Below, piece by piece: positions 25,442-33,733 of a stretch of 64,000 nucleotides of DNA. How positions within the stretch are numbered: the stretch's first letter is position 1; the number at the start of each line of letters is the position of its first letter. The notes beneath the pieces were generated by a model. It was not told the DNA's origin. It ran no database searches and worked only from the letters and a program-made list of their open reading frames with translations. The translations under genes and the position numbers were made by a program. This stretch comes from HXMU1420-2 sp017643305 (lineage in GTDB: Bacteria > Pseudomonadota > Alphaproteobacteria > Rhodobacterales > Rhodobacteraceae), in contig OZ244249.1 of the NCBI GenBank assembly GCA_965217135.1, positions 1,240,001 to 1,304,000 of the forward strand. The letters are read 5' to 3'.

Positions 25442-27628
25442 ATGGGCGCTTTAGCAATACTTCTAACACTATTTGCAGCTTTTGGTATGGGCGGTTCGGG
25501 CCTGGAAGAAGATGGTTCGGACCTCGTTTCGACAGACGATAGCGATGATCAAAACGCTGACAACGATCCAGTCGAGCCCGATTCCGAAGCCCCGTCGCTT
25601 ACGGACTTTTTGAATGGCGACGCCGGAAACGACACGATTGATTCAACAGAAGTCGACGCGCCCTCGGTCAGCTTTGACCTTGTTAAAGGTGAGCTGGGCG
25701 ATGACACGATGCGTGGCGATGATGGCGACTTTCTCTACGGAGTGTACGAAACCGAAGATGGCCAGGTCCTGGTGGACACAGAGGGCACGGACGTCTTTGA
25801 AGTGATGATTTCTGATGACCCCAACGCCGCTCCTGTCATCATTGCCGGTCTGCCTTTTGGTCAGGGCACTGACCTCGGCGAAACGCTGTTCCTTTATGCC
25901 CCTGATGGCACGCAGATTACGCAAGAAGAATTGGACGCAAACCTTGTGTCTGAAGCCGTTTTTGATGGCGCTGCCTATAAACTGTCCTATGCCGGGCAAG
26001 ACGTTGCCTATGTATTTGACAGCGACTGGCTTTTCACAAATTTCGGGGTGGAATGCGCGCAAGAGGCCGTCGCTGCTGCGGAAATGGCCAAGGAGCTGGG
26101 CCTGTCGGACGGTCTGGACGTCATTGATGTCGCGGTGACGGAAGCCGAAGGCACCGGCGACCTTGTCCCCGAAGCCCTGTTTGGCGCAAATGTTGTCTAC
26201 GGGGCCAATACGGATGAAGGCGATCCGCTTGAGAACTTCAAAACCGCGATCGAAGCCCTGGACGTTGATCACGTGCGCTTTCCGGCTGGAGAAGGCGACG
26301 GTAAAGATCTTGCTGATGATGGGATCAACTGGCTGAACGTTGTCAAGATGGAGATGAATGAAGCCGGAGAGCTCGATCTCAGACCGGAACTCAAGGTTTT
26401 GCTGGATTGGGCACAGGATCCAGACGGCGACGGAGATTTCAGCGACTCCAAACAAGTCACGTTGGTGTTACCGACAAAGGCCTACAGCGACAGTGAATAC
26501 GCGGCTTTCGCACCGGAGATCGCACAGTTCACCCAGAAACTGATGGAAGACTACGGTGATGTCATCGCAGCGTTGGAAATAGGCAATGAATATTGGGTCA
26601 TGGGCGAAACATCCTACGCAACGAAAGCCAACATTGCGATAGACAGCATCCTTGAGGGCTTTGAAGCTGCCAATGTCGCCGAAGAGGATCAGCCTGATAT
26701 CCTCGTACAGATGGCAACCCCCAATTCGGGGTCGGAGTTCCACGCCTCTGTAGATGACAGAGGCTGGGTCACCCGGGTCGAAGCCGCCAACCAGCAGATC
26801 ATCGATAATCTGAGCGTCCAGTCCAAAGATGCAATCGACGGTGTCATCGAACACTATTACTTCAATGAAAACGACGACGTTTTTGCCCGCGACAATGCGG
26901 ACGTCAACTACATCAACGTAGATTACGAGGTGTGGGACGAGGCGTTTGACAAGGATCTGAGCCTGTACATCACTGAATGGAACGTCAAGACGAACAACAT
27001 CGACCAAAACGGTCTGAAGTATACGGGCACGTTCCATGAACAACTCAGTAATCTCGTCGAAATGGGCGTTGATGTCGCGCATGTGTGGGCTGTTCAGCAC
27101 AACACCACAACGGACCTTGCCGGGGGCAAGCACGACGACCCGGTTCTTGATGATGAGGGCAGAGTTGTCAGCACCATTCGTGGCGCAACCTTCGATCTCG
27201 CCCAAGAGGCTTTGCCTGGCGCCGAAATGCTGGATCTGACTTACGGCGATACCGATGGCGCGATCGAAATCTACGGTTATGCGCATGAAGACCGAGTGGT
27301 GTTCTACGTGTCTTCGCGCATTGATACTGAAACCAGTGTCGAGCTTGATTTCTCGCTAGTCGTTCCTGAGTTTGTAGCTATTGAAACGGCCAAGATTACA
27401 ATGGACACCAGCGAAGACAGTTCCGACGGCATGCATCATGTCCCCAACGTTGGTCAATCGGAAGCTGACTACGCGATCGTAGATGGAGAACGGTTCTACT
27501 ATGGCGAACATGATGCCCAAGCACTTATTCTTGATGGGACCGCCACGTCGAATGTGCTGGAAGGCGACCTTCTTCCTTATGAGACATATCAAATCACGTT
27601 TTTCCTAAACGAGGAAAACTTGGTTTGA
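25442..27628 (+). CDS. Large acidic glycoside-hydrolase-like protein with RTX features (secreted, type I)
   Basis: A 728-residue, very acidic protein. ATG 25442 is preferred because the hydrophobic segment MGALAILLTLFAAFGMGGSG starts there; TTG 25424 and GTG 25430 are alternatives. RTX-like Gly/Asp motifs occur near residues 60-110 (GDAGNDTI, GELGDDTMRGDDGD). A TIM-barrel-like catalytic region spans roughly 225-600, with VRFPAG, ALEIGNEYW (Glu383, likely acid/base) and YITEWNVK (Glu512, likely nucleophile). This is the Glu pair pattern of clan GH-A enzymes such as arabinofuranosidases. A beta-sandwich-like end follows. The stop at 27626-27628 comes just before an RTX tail in the next frame, so the export signal may be lost or reached by frameshift. 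The substrate is unknown. Confidence 0.7.
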   Translation: MGALAILLTLFAAFGMGGSGLEEDGSDLVSTDDSDDQNADNDPVEPDSEAPSLTDFLNGDAGNDTIDSTEVDAPSVSFDLVKGELGDDTMRGDDGDFLYGVYETEDGQVLVDTEGTDVFEVMISDDPNAAPVIIAGLPFGQGTDLGETLFLYAPDGTQITQEELDANLVSEAVFDGAAYKLSYAGQDVAYVFDSDWLFTNFGVECAQEAVAAAEMAKELGLSDGLDVIDVAVTEAEGTGDLVPEALFGANVVYGANTDEGDPLENFKTAIEALDVDHVRFPAGEGDGKDLADDGINWLNVVKMEMNEAGELDLRPELKVLLDWAQDPDGDGDFSDSKQVTLVLPTKAYSDSEYAAFAPEIAQFTQKLMEDYGDVIAALEIGNEYWVMGETSYATKANIAIDSILEGFEAANVAEEDQPDILVQMATPNSGSEFHASVDDRGWVTRVEAANQQIIDNLSVQSKDAIDGVIEHYYFNENDDVFARDNADVNYINVDYEVWDEAFDKDLSLYITEWNVKTNNIDQNGLKYTGTFHEQLSNLVEMGVDVAHVWAVQHNTTTDLAGGKHDDPVLDDEGRVVSTIRGATFDLAQEALPGAEMLDLTYGDTDGAIEIYGYAHEDRVVFYVSSRIDTETSVELDFSLVVPEFVAIETAKITMDTSEDSSDGMHHVPNVGQSEADYAIVDGERFYYGEHDAQALILDGTATSNVLEGDLLPYETYQITFFLNEENLV

Positions 27629-27968
27629 TGGCAGTGACAAAATTAATGGCGGACAAGGGCACGATACTATTCTAGGTGGCGCAGGCGCTGATACTGTCTC
27701 AGGTTTCACCGGCGCGGACACGTTCGGTTACGCAGCAGGGGACTCTGGGTCGGGCGACCAGATCGAAGACTTCAACCCGGGTCAGGACGTCATTCAGATC
27801 GAAGTGCACGGTGTTTCATCGGTTCGCAATCTGAGAATTTTTGACGACCATGACGCCGCTGGCGTTCTCGTCAAAATTGGATCTGGCGGTGTGGTGTTGT
27901 TGAGGGGCGAATTTGATGTTGGTGCTGTCAGCAACAGCGCGAATTTTGTCCTCCTTCAGGCCGGATAG
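27627..27968 (+). pseudogene. RTX C-terminal secretion tail in +1 frame of the preceding gene
   Basis: From 27627 a frame with no good start encodes DGSDKINGGQGHDTILGGAG and GADTVSGFTGADTF. These calcium-binding nonapeptide repeats are followed by a domain ending ANFVLLQAG and TAG. This is the usual C-terminal targeting part of type I secreted proteins. Removing one T from the GGTTTG run at about 27622-27627 would join it in frame to the hydrolase. It is either a real frameshift mutation, a slippage site or a sequencing error. Confidence 0.75.
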
Positions 27969-28053
27969 CATGGCCATTTTTATTGTCCGTCATCAGATAG
28001 TTTGAGACAGATGGCAGTTTGACTTTGAGAGTTCATCGCTCATCTGGCTTCAG

Positions 28054-28380
28054 TTAAGCAGCGGATTTGGCGTGCTGCAAGCGCCTTAGTTTCATGGCCC
28101 TCCTTTTTGTTCTTTCGCGTTCGAGCAGTATTGTGTGGCCGCGACCTGTGTAGACGTCGGCCGGCGTCAGATTCTTCAAGCTCTCATGGTAGCGCTGATG
28201 GTTGTAGTGGCCGACGAAGGCGGCGACATGTGCTTCGAGATCGCCGGGTAGGAAGTAATTCTCCAGCAAGATGCGGTTCTTAAGGGTCTGATGCCAGCGC
28301 TCGATCTTGCCCTGGGTTTGCGGGTGATATGGTGCGCCGCGTGTGTGCGGCATGCCTTTGTCTTCCAGCTATTTCGATAC
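28054..28380 (-). pseudogene. IS3-family OrfB C-terminal fragment
   Basis: The frame ending at 28054 encodes PYHPQTQGKIERWHQTLKNR and FVGHYNHQRYHESLKNLTPA, the catalytic Glu region and C-terminus of an IS3 OrfB. It belongs to the same subgroup as the relic at 1846-1920. Upstream the frame meets a TAG (LEDKGMPHTRG preceded by a stop), and the first two catalytic Asp residues are missing. Non-functional. Confidence 0.8.
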
Positions 28381-28562
28381 GATCGTCGTTGTCGCACTTG
28401 GCGATTTCCTTGCGTTAAGGTTGCCGCCTGCCACGTACAGGAGGCCCAAACACCGGGTTCAACTGTATTGCCTTGATTGCGCTGGACCGGGGTTGATTTG
28501 CTTGATCAGACGCCTGCGCGACGCCACAGTTAGAGCAATTGGAATTGAATTGGGGAGCCCTG

Positions 28563-29318
28563 ATGCAACGTTTTGAAGGCAAGTCGGTTCTGGTGACGGG
28601 TGCAACACGCGGTATTGGCAGGGCCTGTGCGGAGGCGTTTCTCGCCGAAGGCGCTCAGGTGGCGGTCAATGGTCGGACCATCGCGTCGGTTGACCGGGCA
28701 ATGGTGGGTCTGGGCGATGGCGCGGTACCAGCGCCCGGGGACGTGTCGACCGCAGCAGGCTGCGCCGCCACTGTCGAGGCGGCTTTGGAGGCCTTTGGCG
28801 GGCTTGATGTGCTGGTCAACAATGCGGGCATCTTCCTGCGTCAGAGCATTGAGCAAACCGAAGAAGCGGCCTGGGACGCTGTGATGGCGGCCAACATCAA
28901 AAGCGTGCAGTTCTGCACCAAATACGCCGCAGCAGCGCTCAGGACGGCTGGCGGCAACGTGGTCAACGTTGCGTCCGAATCCGGGCTGAACGGGTATCCA
29001 GAAACTTCTGCCTACTGTGCCTCGAAAGGCGCGGTGGTGAACCTGACCCGTGCCATGGCCATGGAGCTGGCGCCTTATATACGTGTAAACGCGCTTTGCC
29101 CGGGCGCGGTTGAGACTGATATGGCCCGTGCCGCCTTTGCCATTGACGGTGACGAGGATTTGGGGATCCGTCGGCAGCACGACGCGTATCCACTTGGCCG
29201 CATCGGAACAGTTGACCAGTGCGCCGCCGCGGTGGTGTTCCTCGCCTCGGCCGAGGCTGGGTTCATATCCGGCGCCGCGCTGCCAATGGAGGGTGGGGCG
29301 ACCGTCGGCAGTTGGTAG
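28563..29318 (+). CDS. Short-chain dehydrogenase/reductase (SDR)
   Basis: A 251-residue classical SDR. ATG 28563 is chosen because GGGGAG stands six bases upstream. The cofactor motif TGATRGIG (about residues 13-20), NNAG (about 84-87) and the catalytic set Ser in VASESG, Tyr/Lys in YCASK, are all present. The closing segment ISGAALPMEGGATVG is typical of family C-termini. NAD(P)-dependent oxidation or reduction of an alcohol or ketone is expected. It lies upstream of the VOC gene and may belong to the larger cluster that follows. Confidence 0.88.
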   Translation: MQRFEGKSVLVTGATRGIGRACAEAFLAEGAQVAVNGRTIASVDRAMVGLGDGAVPAPGDVSTAAGCAATVEAALEAFGGLDVLVNNAGIFLRQSIEQTEEAAWDAVMAANIKSVQFCTKYAAAALRTAGGNVVNVASESGLNGYPETSAYCASKGAVVNLTRAMAMELAPYIRVNALCPGAVETDMARAAFAIDGDEDLGIRRQHDAYPLGRIGTVDQCAAAVVFLASAEAGFISGAALPMEGGATVGSW

Positions 29319-29488
29319 CGCCGTCCGCAGATGAGTGGGCCAGATGGGGCAAGGAATAGTCCTATCTATAGGGTTCCGAGCTTTTCCGGGCTTTTGAGAT
29401 ATTTTCTGTACGACGTGGGCTTTGGTAAAAAGAAGCAATCGCCGACATGGCCGCGATCATGCACAATGAAATTCAAGGAGGCTGATAT

Positions 29489-30085
29489 ATGGCCGAGACA
29501 TTCCAGAAAATTCAGACGCAGGGTGTGCATCACATCACCATCATCGGCGCGGATCGGCAAACCTCAATCGACTTCTGGGAAGGGGTGCTTGGCATGCCTT
29601 TCATCTTCGACCAACCAAACCTGGACAACCCGGACGAAGGCCATGTCTACTTCGATCCCGGTGATGGCCGTCTGATCACGATCTTCACCAAAGAAACCCG
29701 CAAACCCGATGCGACCCCAGTGCCCGAAGCTACGGGGTCACTGCATCACCTGGCGCTCCATGTCAGCCAGGCCACATTCTGGCAGGTCGCCGAACGTCTG
29801 GATGCGCGGGGTGTGTCGCATTCTGGCCCGGTAGATCGCGGGTTCATGGATTCAATCTACTTCCGGGATCCGCTGGGCCTGCGGATTGAACTGGCGTCGT
29901 ACCGGTTCGACCCGCCGGAAGGCTGCCGGCATGCCGACGTGATGATTGAAGCCCACCGCATCCGCGTGGCCCGTGGCGATCATCACATCGATAAGGACCA
30001 TCTGGCTGATGCAATCGAACTTCTGGTTCGCCGCGATCAGCAGTCCCTTTCCGATGATCGGTCAGCCAAGAACCCATATGGCTAA
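29489..30085 (+). CDS. VOC-superfamily (glyoxalase/dioxygenase-like) metalloprotein
   Basis: A 198-residue protein from ATG 29489 after AAGGAGG. Two beta-alpha-beta-beta-beta modules are visible. The first begins VHHITIIGADRQTSIDFWEG (metal His15). The second has SLHHLALHV (metal His) and DPLGLRIELASYRF (metal Glu). This His/His/Glu set fits VOC dioxygenases and ring-cleavage or isomerase relatives. The last 50 residues are an extension of unclear role. It sits beside an SDR and faces the SnoaL-like gene at 30144 convergently. Confidence 0.8.
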   Translation: MAETFQKIQTQGVHHITIIGADRQTSIDFWEGVLGMPFIFDQPNLDNPDEGHVYFDPGDGRLITIFTKETRKPDATPVPEATGSLHHLALHVSQATFWQVAERLDARGVSHSGPVDRGFMDSIYFRDPLGLRIELASYRFDPPEGCRHADVMIEAHRIRVARGDHHIDKDHLADAIELLVRRDQQSLSDDRSAKNPYG

Positions 30086-30103
30086 CTCATCGACACGCGT
30101 GGC

Positions 30104-30124
30104 CGGGGATGTTCCTGTTCCCCG
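30104..30124. terminator. Possible bidirectional stem-loop between convergent genes
   Basis: CGGGGA and TCCCCG pair perfectly around a nine-base loop, between the VOC stop (30085) and the convergent SnoaL-like stop (30144). There is no clear T-run, so it may be a weak or factor-assisted terminator. Confidence 0.35.
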
Positions 30125-30143
30125 CGTCTAACGGTCATTCAAA

Positions 30144-31163
30144 TCATACGGGCAGAACCTGACCGCTGTCGCTCGCATTCAGATCGGCCAGAACGTCCAC
30201 GCCCTGCGCTCTCCAGAAGTGCAGCAGGTCAATGAACACCCAGTTTTCGACCAGTTTGCTGCCTTCGCGACGGTAGATGTCGATCACGCGAAATTCGCTC
30301 CGCTTTCCGGTGGGCGGGCGGCTCATGAAAGGTCCAGACAAGGTTGCCGTGAAATTGGGCCATCCAAAAAAGCCCCCAAAATGTCCCTCCGCCATGCGGC
30401 AGATATGTGCGGTTTTGGACCGTTCGGAAAAGGCGGCGCGGAAGGGTCCGGAATGCTGCTTGGCATAGCGTTCGATGGTGTAAGTCGCACCAATCCCCGT
30501 CGGGCCCCACCAGATCATATCATCTTTCCAGGTGCGCGCCAGTTCTTCCTCCAGCGGGAGGCCCAGGCTCCATGTGCCGAGATCGGAAATCATGGCATTG
30601 ATGACTGCCAGCGTCGCTCTTCCTTCGGTTTGAGGCTGGTCGGCGAACATCAAACCATCATGGGTCATCGGGCCGGGTTGAACCAGCTGTGCGGCGGTCT
30701 GCGGTGGAAACGGTTTCAGACCGGCCTGGACCATCATGTGGGGGATGTCGAAAAACATCGCAGTTTCTACGATGCGGTCATTTTCGACGCGGTGAAATTC
30801 GCAGTAGCGCAGCATCGCGATCTTGCCGGTCGGGGGAATGCCCAGCCATGGCCCGTCAAACAGGCCCATCAAGTGGCCCATTGACACGACCCATGTGCTG
30901 CTAAATCCGTCGATCTCGTTTCGGCCCGCCATGAAAACGTCCATTCGCCGCTGAAGTCGGGTCAGAGCTTGGCGCAGGGGGCGCCAGAACAGGTTGGCGA
31001 CTAGGCTGGGCGTGCGGTTTTCATTGAACGGATGGTAGCCACGCCAGAGGTAATCAGGCGCACAGAAACGGTTCAGGACATCTTCAATTTCGCTGTCCGC
31101 AGCTGTGTCCAGCGCCCCATAGAAATCGCGAACCAGCGCCTTTTCAGTAAGGAAGTCAGGCAT
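30144..31163 (-). CDS. Double SnoaL-like (NTF2-fold) protein A
   Basis: A 339-residue protein from ATG 31163 behind GGAGTG. Two NTF2-fold SnoaL-like domains are seen: residues about 15-140 (ending AMLRYCEFHRVENDRIVETA) and about 215-330 (ending RVIDIYRREGSKLVENWVF). SnoaL-like domains act as cyclases, isomerases, hydratases or dehydratases, or only bind ligand, so the reaction is open. It is divergent from the ABC transporter operon, and two LacI-type palindromes lie between. Homologous proteins occur at 35764, 37612 and 40459. Confidence 0.75.
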   Translation of the reverse strand: MPDFLTEKALVRDFYGALDTAADSEIEDVLNRFCAPDYLWRGYHPFNENRTPSLVANLFWRPLRQALTRLQRRMDVFMAGRNEIDGFSSTWVVSMGHLMGLFDGPWLGIPPTGKIAMLRYCEFHRVENDRIVETAMFFDIPHMMVQAGLKPFPPQTAAQLVQPGPMTHDGLMFADQPQTEGRATLAVINAMISDLGTWSLGLPLEEELARTWKDDMIWWGPTGIGATYTIERYAKQHSGPFRAAFSERSKTAHICRMAEGHFGGFFGWPNFTATLSGPFMSRPPTGKRSEFRVIDIYRREGSKLVENWVFIDLLHFWRAQGVDVLADLNASDSGQVLPV

Positions 31164-31175
31164 GGACACTCCTGA

Positions 31176-31193
31176 TTTGCATACGTTTGCAAA
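31176..31193. promoter_or_regulatory. LacI-type operator 1
   Basis: TTTGCATACGTTTGCAAA is a palindrome with a central CG, the usual form for LacI/GalR regulators. It lies 13 bases before the divergent SnoaL-like gene start. A second similar site is at 31229-31248, 53 bp away centre to centre, about five helical turns, which would suit looping. Confidence 0.75.
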
Positions 31194-31228
31194 AAACACT
31201 TGCCAAATTGCTGCAGCCGAGTCTAGCG

Positions 31229-31248
31229 TTTTGCAAGCGTATGCAAAA
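31229..31248. promoter_or_regulatory. LacI-type operator 2
   Basis: TTTTGCAAGCGTATGCAAAA shares the TTTGCA...TGCAAA arms and central CG with operator 1. It lies 33 bases upstream of the ABC ATPase start at 31281. The LacI gene at 39425 is the obvious candidate to bind both. Confidence 0.75.
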
Positions 31249-31280
31249 AGCATTGTGACGTAACCAACCGGGGCAAGCGC

Positions 31281-32333
31281 ATGGCTGAAATCCAATTGCG
31301 CAACATTTCCAAACGCTGGGGCAGCTTTGTCGGGGTCGACGACTTCAACCTGACCATAGCGGACAAGGAATTTCTTGTTCTGCTTGGCCCGTCAGGGTGT
31401 GGCAAGACCACGACAATGCGGATGATTGCCGGGCTTGAGGACCCCACTGAAGGTGAGATCGCCATCGACGGAAGGCGGGTCAACGAACTGGAGCCCAAGG
31501 ACCGCGATGTCGCAATGGTGTTCCAGAGCTACGCGCTCTATCCAAACATGAATGTCTATGACAACATCCGCTTCCCGCTCAAGGTACGAGGCATTGATGC
31601 ATCGACCCATGATGATCGCGTGCGCCGTGCAAGTGCGATGGTGGAGTTGGATGACTTTCTGCATCGCAAGCCGGCAGAATTGTCGGGCGGGCAAAGGCAA
31701 CGGGTCGCGCTGGCCCGGGCGATTGTGCGCGAACCAAACGTCTTTCTCATGGACGAACCGCTATCGAACCTTGATGCCAAACTGCGGGTATCGACCCGGG
31801 CCCAGATCAAGAACCTGAGCCATGAACTGGCCGTAACAACGATCTATGTCACGCATGACCAGATTGAGGCCATGACCCTGGCGGATCGCGTCGTGGTGAT
31901 GGAGAAAGGCGTTGTGCAGCAGGTCGGCACGCCAACTGAAATCTACGACACCCCGGCCAACACGTTCGTCGCAGGGTTCATTGGGAACCCAGCAATGAAC
32001 CTTGTGAAGGGCCGTATCGTAAATGGCGTCTTTGTTGCGGACCACGTGCGCATCCAGGGCCTGCAGGCTCCAGACGGACCCGTGACGCTGGGCTTTCGCG
32101 CCGAAGATGCCGGGTTGGGTGGTGCAGGGCATCATGAGATTTCCGCGCCGATCTATACGCTGGAATTGTTGGGCGATGCCACGATGGTCACCGTCCGTGC
32201 AGGCGGTGAACTGGTCGCTGTGCGCGCGCCCAAAGATTTCCGCGCCGAGATTGGTGATGAGGTGTCCCTCTCGGTGCCCAGCGCAATCTGCCATCTGTTT
32301 GATGCCCAGAGCGGAGCATTGATCCGGGCATAA
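31281..32333 (+). CDS. ABC transporter ATP-binding protein (MalK/UgpC type)
   Basis: A 350-residue importer ATPase. Walker A GPSGCGKTTTMRM (about residue 38), Q-loop FQSYALYPNM, signature LSGGQRQRVALARA and Walker B VFLMDEPLSNLD are intact. The C-terminal TOBE-type regulatory domain (about 240-350) is typical of the sugar-uptake MalK/UgpC branch. It is the first gene of the ABC operon driven from the LacI-operator promoter and powers the two permeases at 33734 and 34779. Confidence 0.93.
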   Translation: MAEIQLRNISKRWGSFVGVDDFNLTIADKEFLVLLGPSGCGKTTTMRMIAGLEDPTEGEIAIDGRRVNELEPKDRDVAMVFQSYALYPNMNVYDNIRFPLKVRGIDASTHDDRVRRASAMVELDDFLHRKPAELSGGQRQRVALARAIVREPNVFLMDEPLSNLDAKLRVSTRAQIKNLSHELAVTTIYVTHDQIEAMTLADRVVVMEKGVVQQVGTPTEIYDTPANTFVAGFIGNPAMNLVKGRIVNGVFVADHVRIQGLQAPDGPVTLGFRAEDAGLGGAGHHEISAPIYTLELLGDATMVTVRAGGELVAVRAPKDFRAEIGDEVSLSVPSAICHLFDAQSGALIRA

Positions 32334-32419
32334 ACAAAAAAACCCGATAGATTTCGGGGGCAAACCAGGATGTGCGACTGCAATGTGCATCCGCCAAGAC
32401 CAAAACAGGGAGAACTGTC

Positions 32420-33664
32420 ATGTTTCTGAAGAAAATCGCACTGTCCGGCGCTTTTGCTGGCCTGATGGGCAGTGCAGCCTTCGCCGCGGATTGCGGCCCT
32501 TCGGGCAAATCGGTCCGCATACTCGGCTCTGACTTTCCGGCTATTCAGGCCGTTTCAGGCGCTGCAGAATCGAATTGTGCAGGAAGCGCCGGTGAATTCA
32601 CCATCAACCTGCGCGACAACACACGTGACATGATGAACCAGGCGCTCACGCCGAACCCGGCTGAATACACCAGCGTCATCGTCGCGAACTCGACACTGAC
32701 ACAGCTGATGAATGATGATCTGGTGCGCCCGTTGGACGACTACGTCGCCAAATATGGCCAGAATCTGAAGCCGACGCAGTTGATCACCATCAACGGCAAG
32801 GTGATGGCGGTAGCCTTTATGGCGAACTCTCAGCATCTGTTTTCGCGCACCGACATCCTGGAAAAGGCCGGTGTAGATGGTGTTCCGTCGAGCGTGGAAG
32901 ACATGGTTGCGGCGGCAGAGAAGATCCGCGCGGCAGGCATCATGGAATATCCCATCGTGATGAACATGAAGGTCGGCTGGAATGTTGGTGAAGTCTTCAA
33001 CCTGTTCTTCCTCGCCAACGGCGGTGAAATGTTCAAACAGGGTTCGGCAGAGCCGAATGTGAACTCTCCAGAAGGTGTCGCAGCGCTGAATTCCATCAAG
33101 TCTCTGTTGGAATACACCCATCCGGATCACCTGAGCCATGCGTCGAACGAAACGCAGGCGCTGTGGGAATCCGGTCAGGCGGCCATGGCCATCATGTGGG
33201 GTTCGCGCGGCGCTGCGGTTCTGGATGCCGAAGGCTCGACCGAGGAAGTCACCTCCAACACGGTGCTCAGCGCTGCGCCCACCGCTGGGGGCGGTTCTGT
33301 GCCCGCAGCAACCCTGTGGTGGGACGGCATCACCATTGCCAAGAATATTCCGGATGAAGATGCGGAAGCGACATTTGCTGCGTTGGTCAGTGGCCTCACA
33401 TCAGACCTGATGGAAGAGCACAATGACAAGGCGATCTGGCTGATTGATGGCTTCAAGCCGGGACCGGCAGCAGCAGGTGTTGCCCAAAGCGCGGCAGGCG
33501 GCGCGAAACCCTATCCGATGATCCCCTACATCAACTTGATGCATAACGCGTTGGGGTCTGAGCTGGTGGACTTCTACAAAGGCGACGAAAGCGCGGAAGA
33601 CGCGTTGGCGGATGTTGAGGCGGCCTATCGGACTTCGGCGAAAGAAGCAGGCTTCCTGCAGTAA
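32420..33664 (+). CDS. ABC transporter substrate-binding protein (sugar-type, family 1)
   Basis: A 414-residue periplasmic protein. ATG 32420 follows AGGGAGA. The signal peptide MFLKKIALSGAFAGLMGSAAFA is cleaved before ADCGPSG. The fold resembles carbohydrate-binding receptors (family 1), with a hinge-rich body and WWDGITIAKNIPDEDAEATF near the C-terminus. The ligand is unknown. A weak stem (CCCGA/TCGGG at about 32343-32358) precedes the gene, and a strong 10-bp hairpin follows it. Confidence 0.88.
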   Translation: MFLKKIALSGAFAGLMGSAAFAADCGPSGKSVRILGSDFPAIQAVSGAAESNCAGSAGEFTINLRDNTRDMMNQALTPNPAEYTSVIVANSTLTQLMNDDLVRPLDDYVAKYGQNLKPTQLITINGKVMAVAFMANSQHLFSRTDILEKAGVDGVPSSVEDMVAAAEKIRAAGIMEYPIVMNMKVGWNVGEVFNLFFLANGGEMFKQGSAEPNVNSPEGVAALNSIKSLLEYTHPDHLSHASNETQALWESGQAAMAIMWGSRGAAVLDAEGSTEEVTSNTVLSAAPTAGGGSVPAATLWWDGITIAKNIPDEDAEATFAALVSGLTSDLMEEHNDKAIWLIDGFKPGPAAAGVAQSAAGGAKPYPMIPYINLMHNALGSELVDFYKGDESAEDALADVEAAYRTSAKEAGFLQ

Positions 33665-33676
33665 CTTTTACTGCAA

Positions 33677-33701
33677 AGGAGGGCCCCGCATGGGCCCTCC
33701 T
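33677..33701 (+). promoter_or_regulatory. Intercistronic stem-loop after receptor gene
   Basis: AGGAGGGCCC and GGGCCCTCCT pair perfectly (10 bp) around a five-base loop, 13 bases after the receptor stop. No T-run follows, so it more likely stabilises receptor mRNA than ends transcription. Similar hairpins stand after two other receptor genes of this window. Confidence 0.7.
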
Positions 33702-33733
33702 GACCCACTGGTCATCGGAACGGCGCATTTGCA

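Noticed and set aside
29319..29488. CTATAGGGTTCCGAG before the VOC gene as a second guanidine-I riboswitch
   Set aside because: Only a partial match to one segment; the GGTCCGAGAG and CCCGGGAGA segments are missing.
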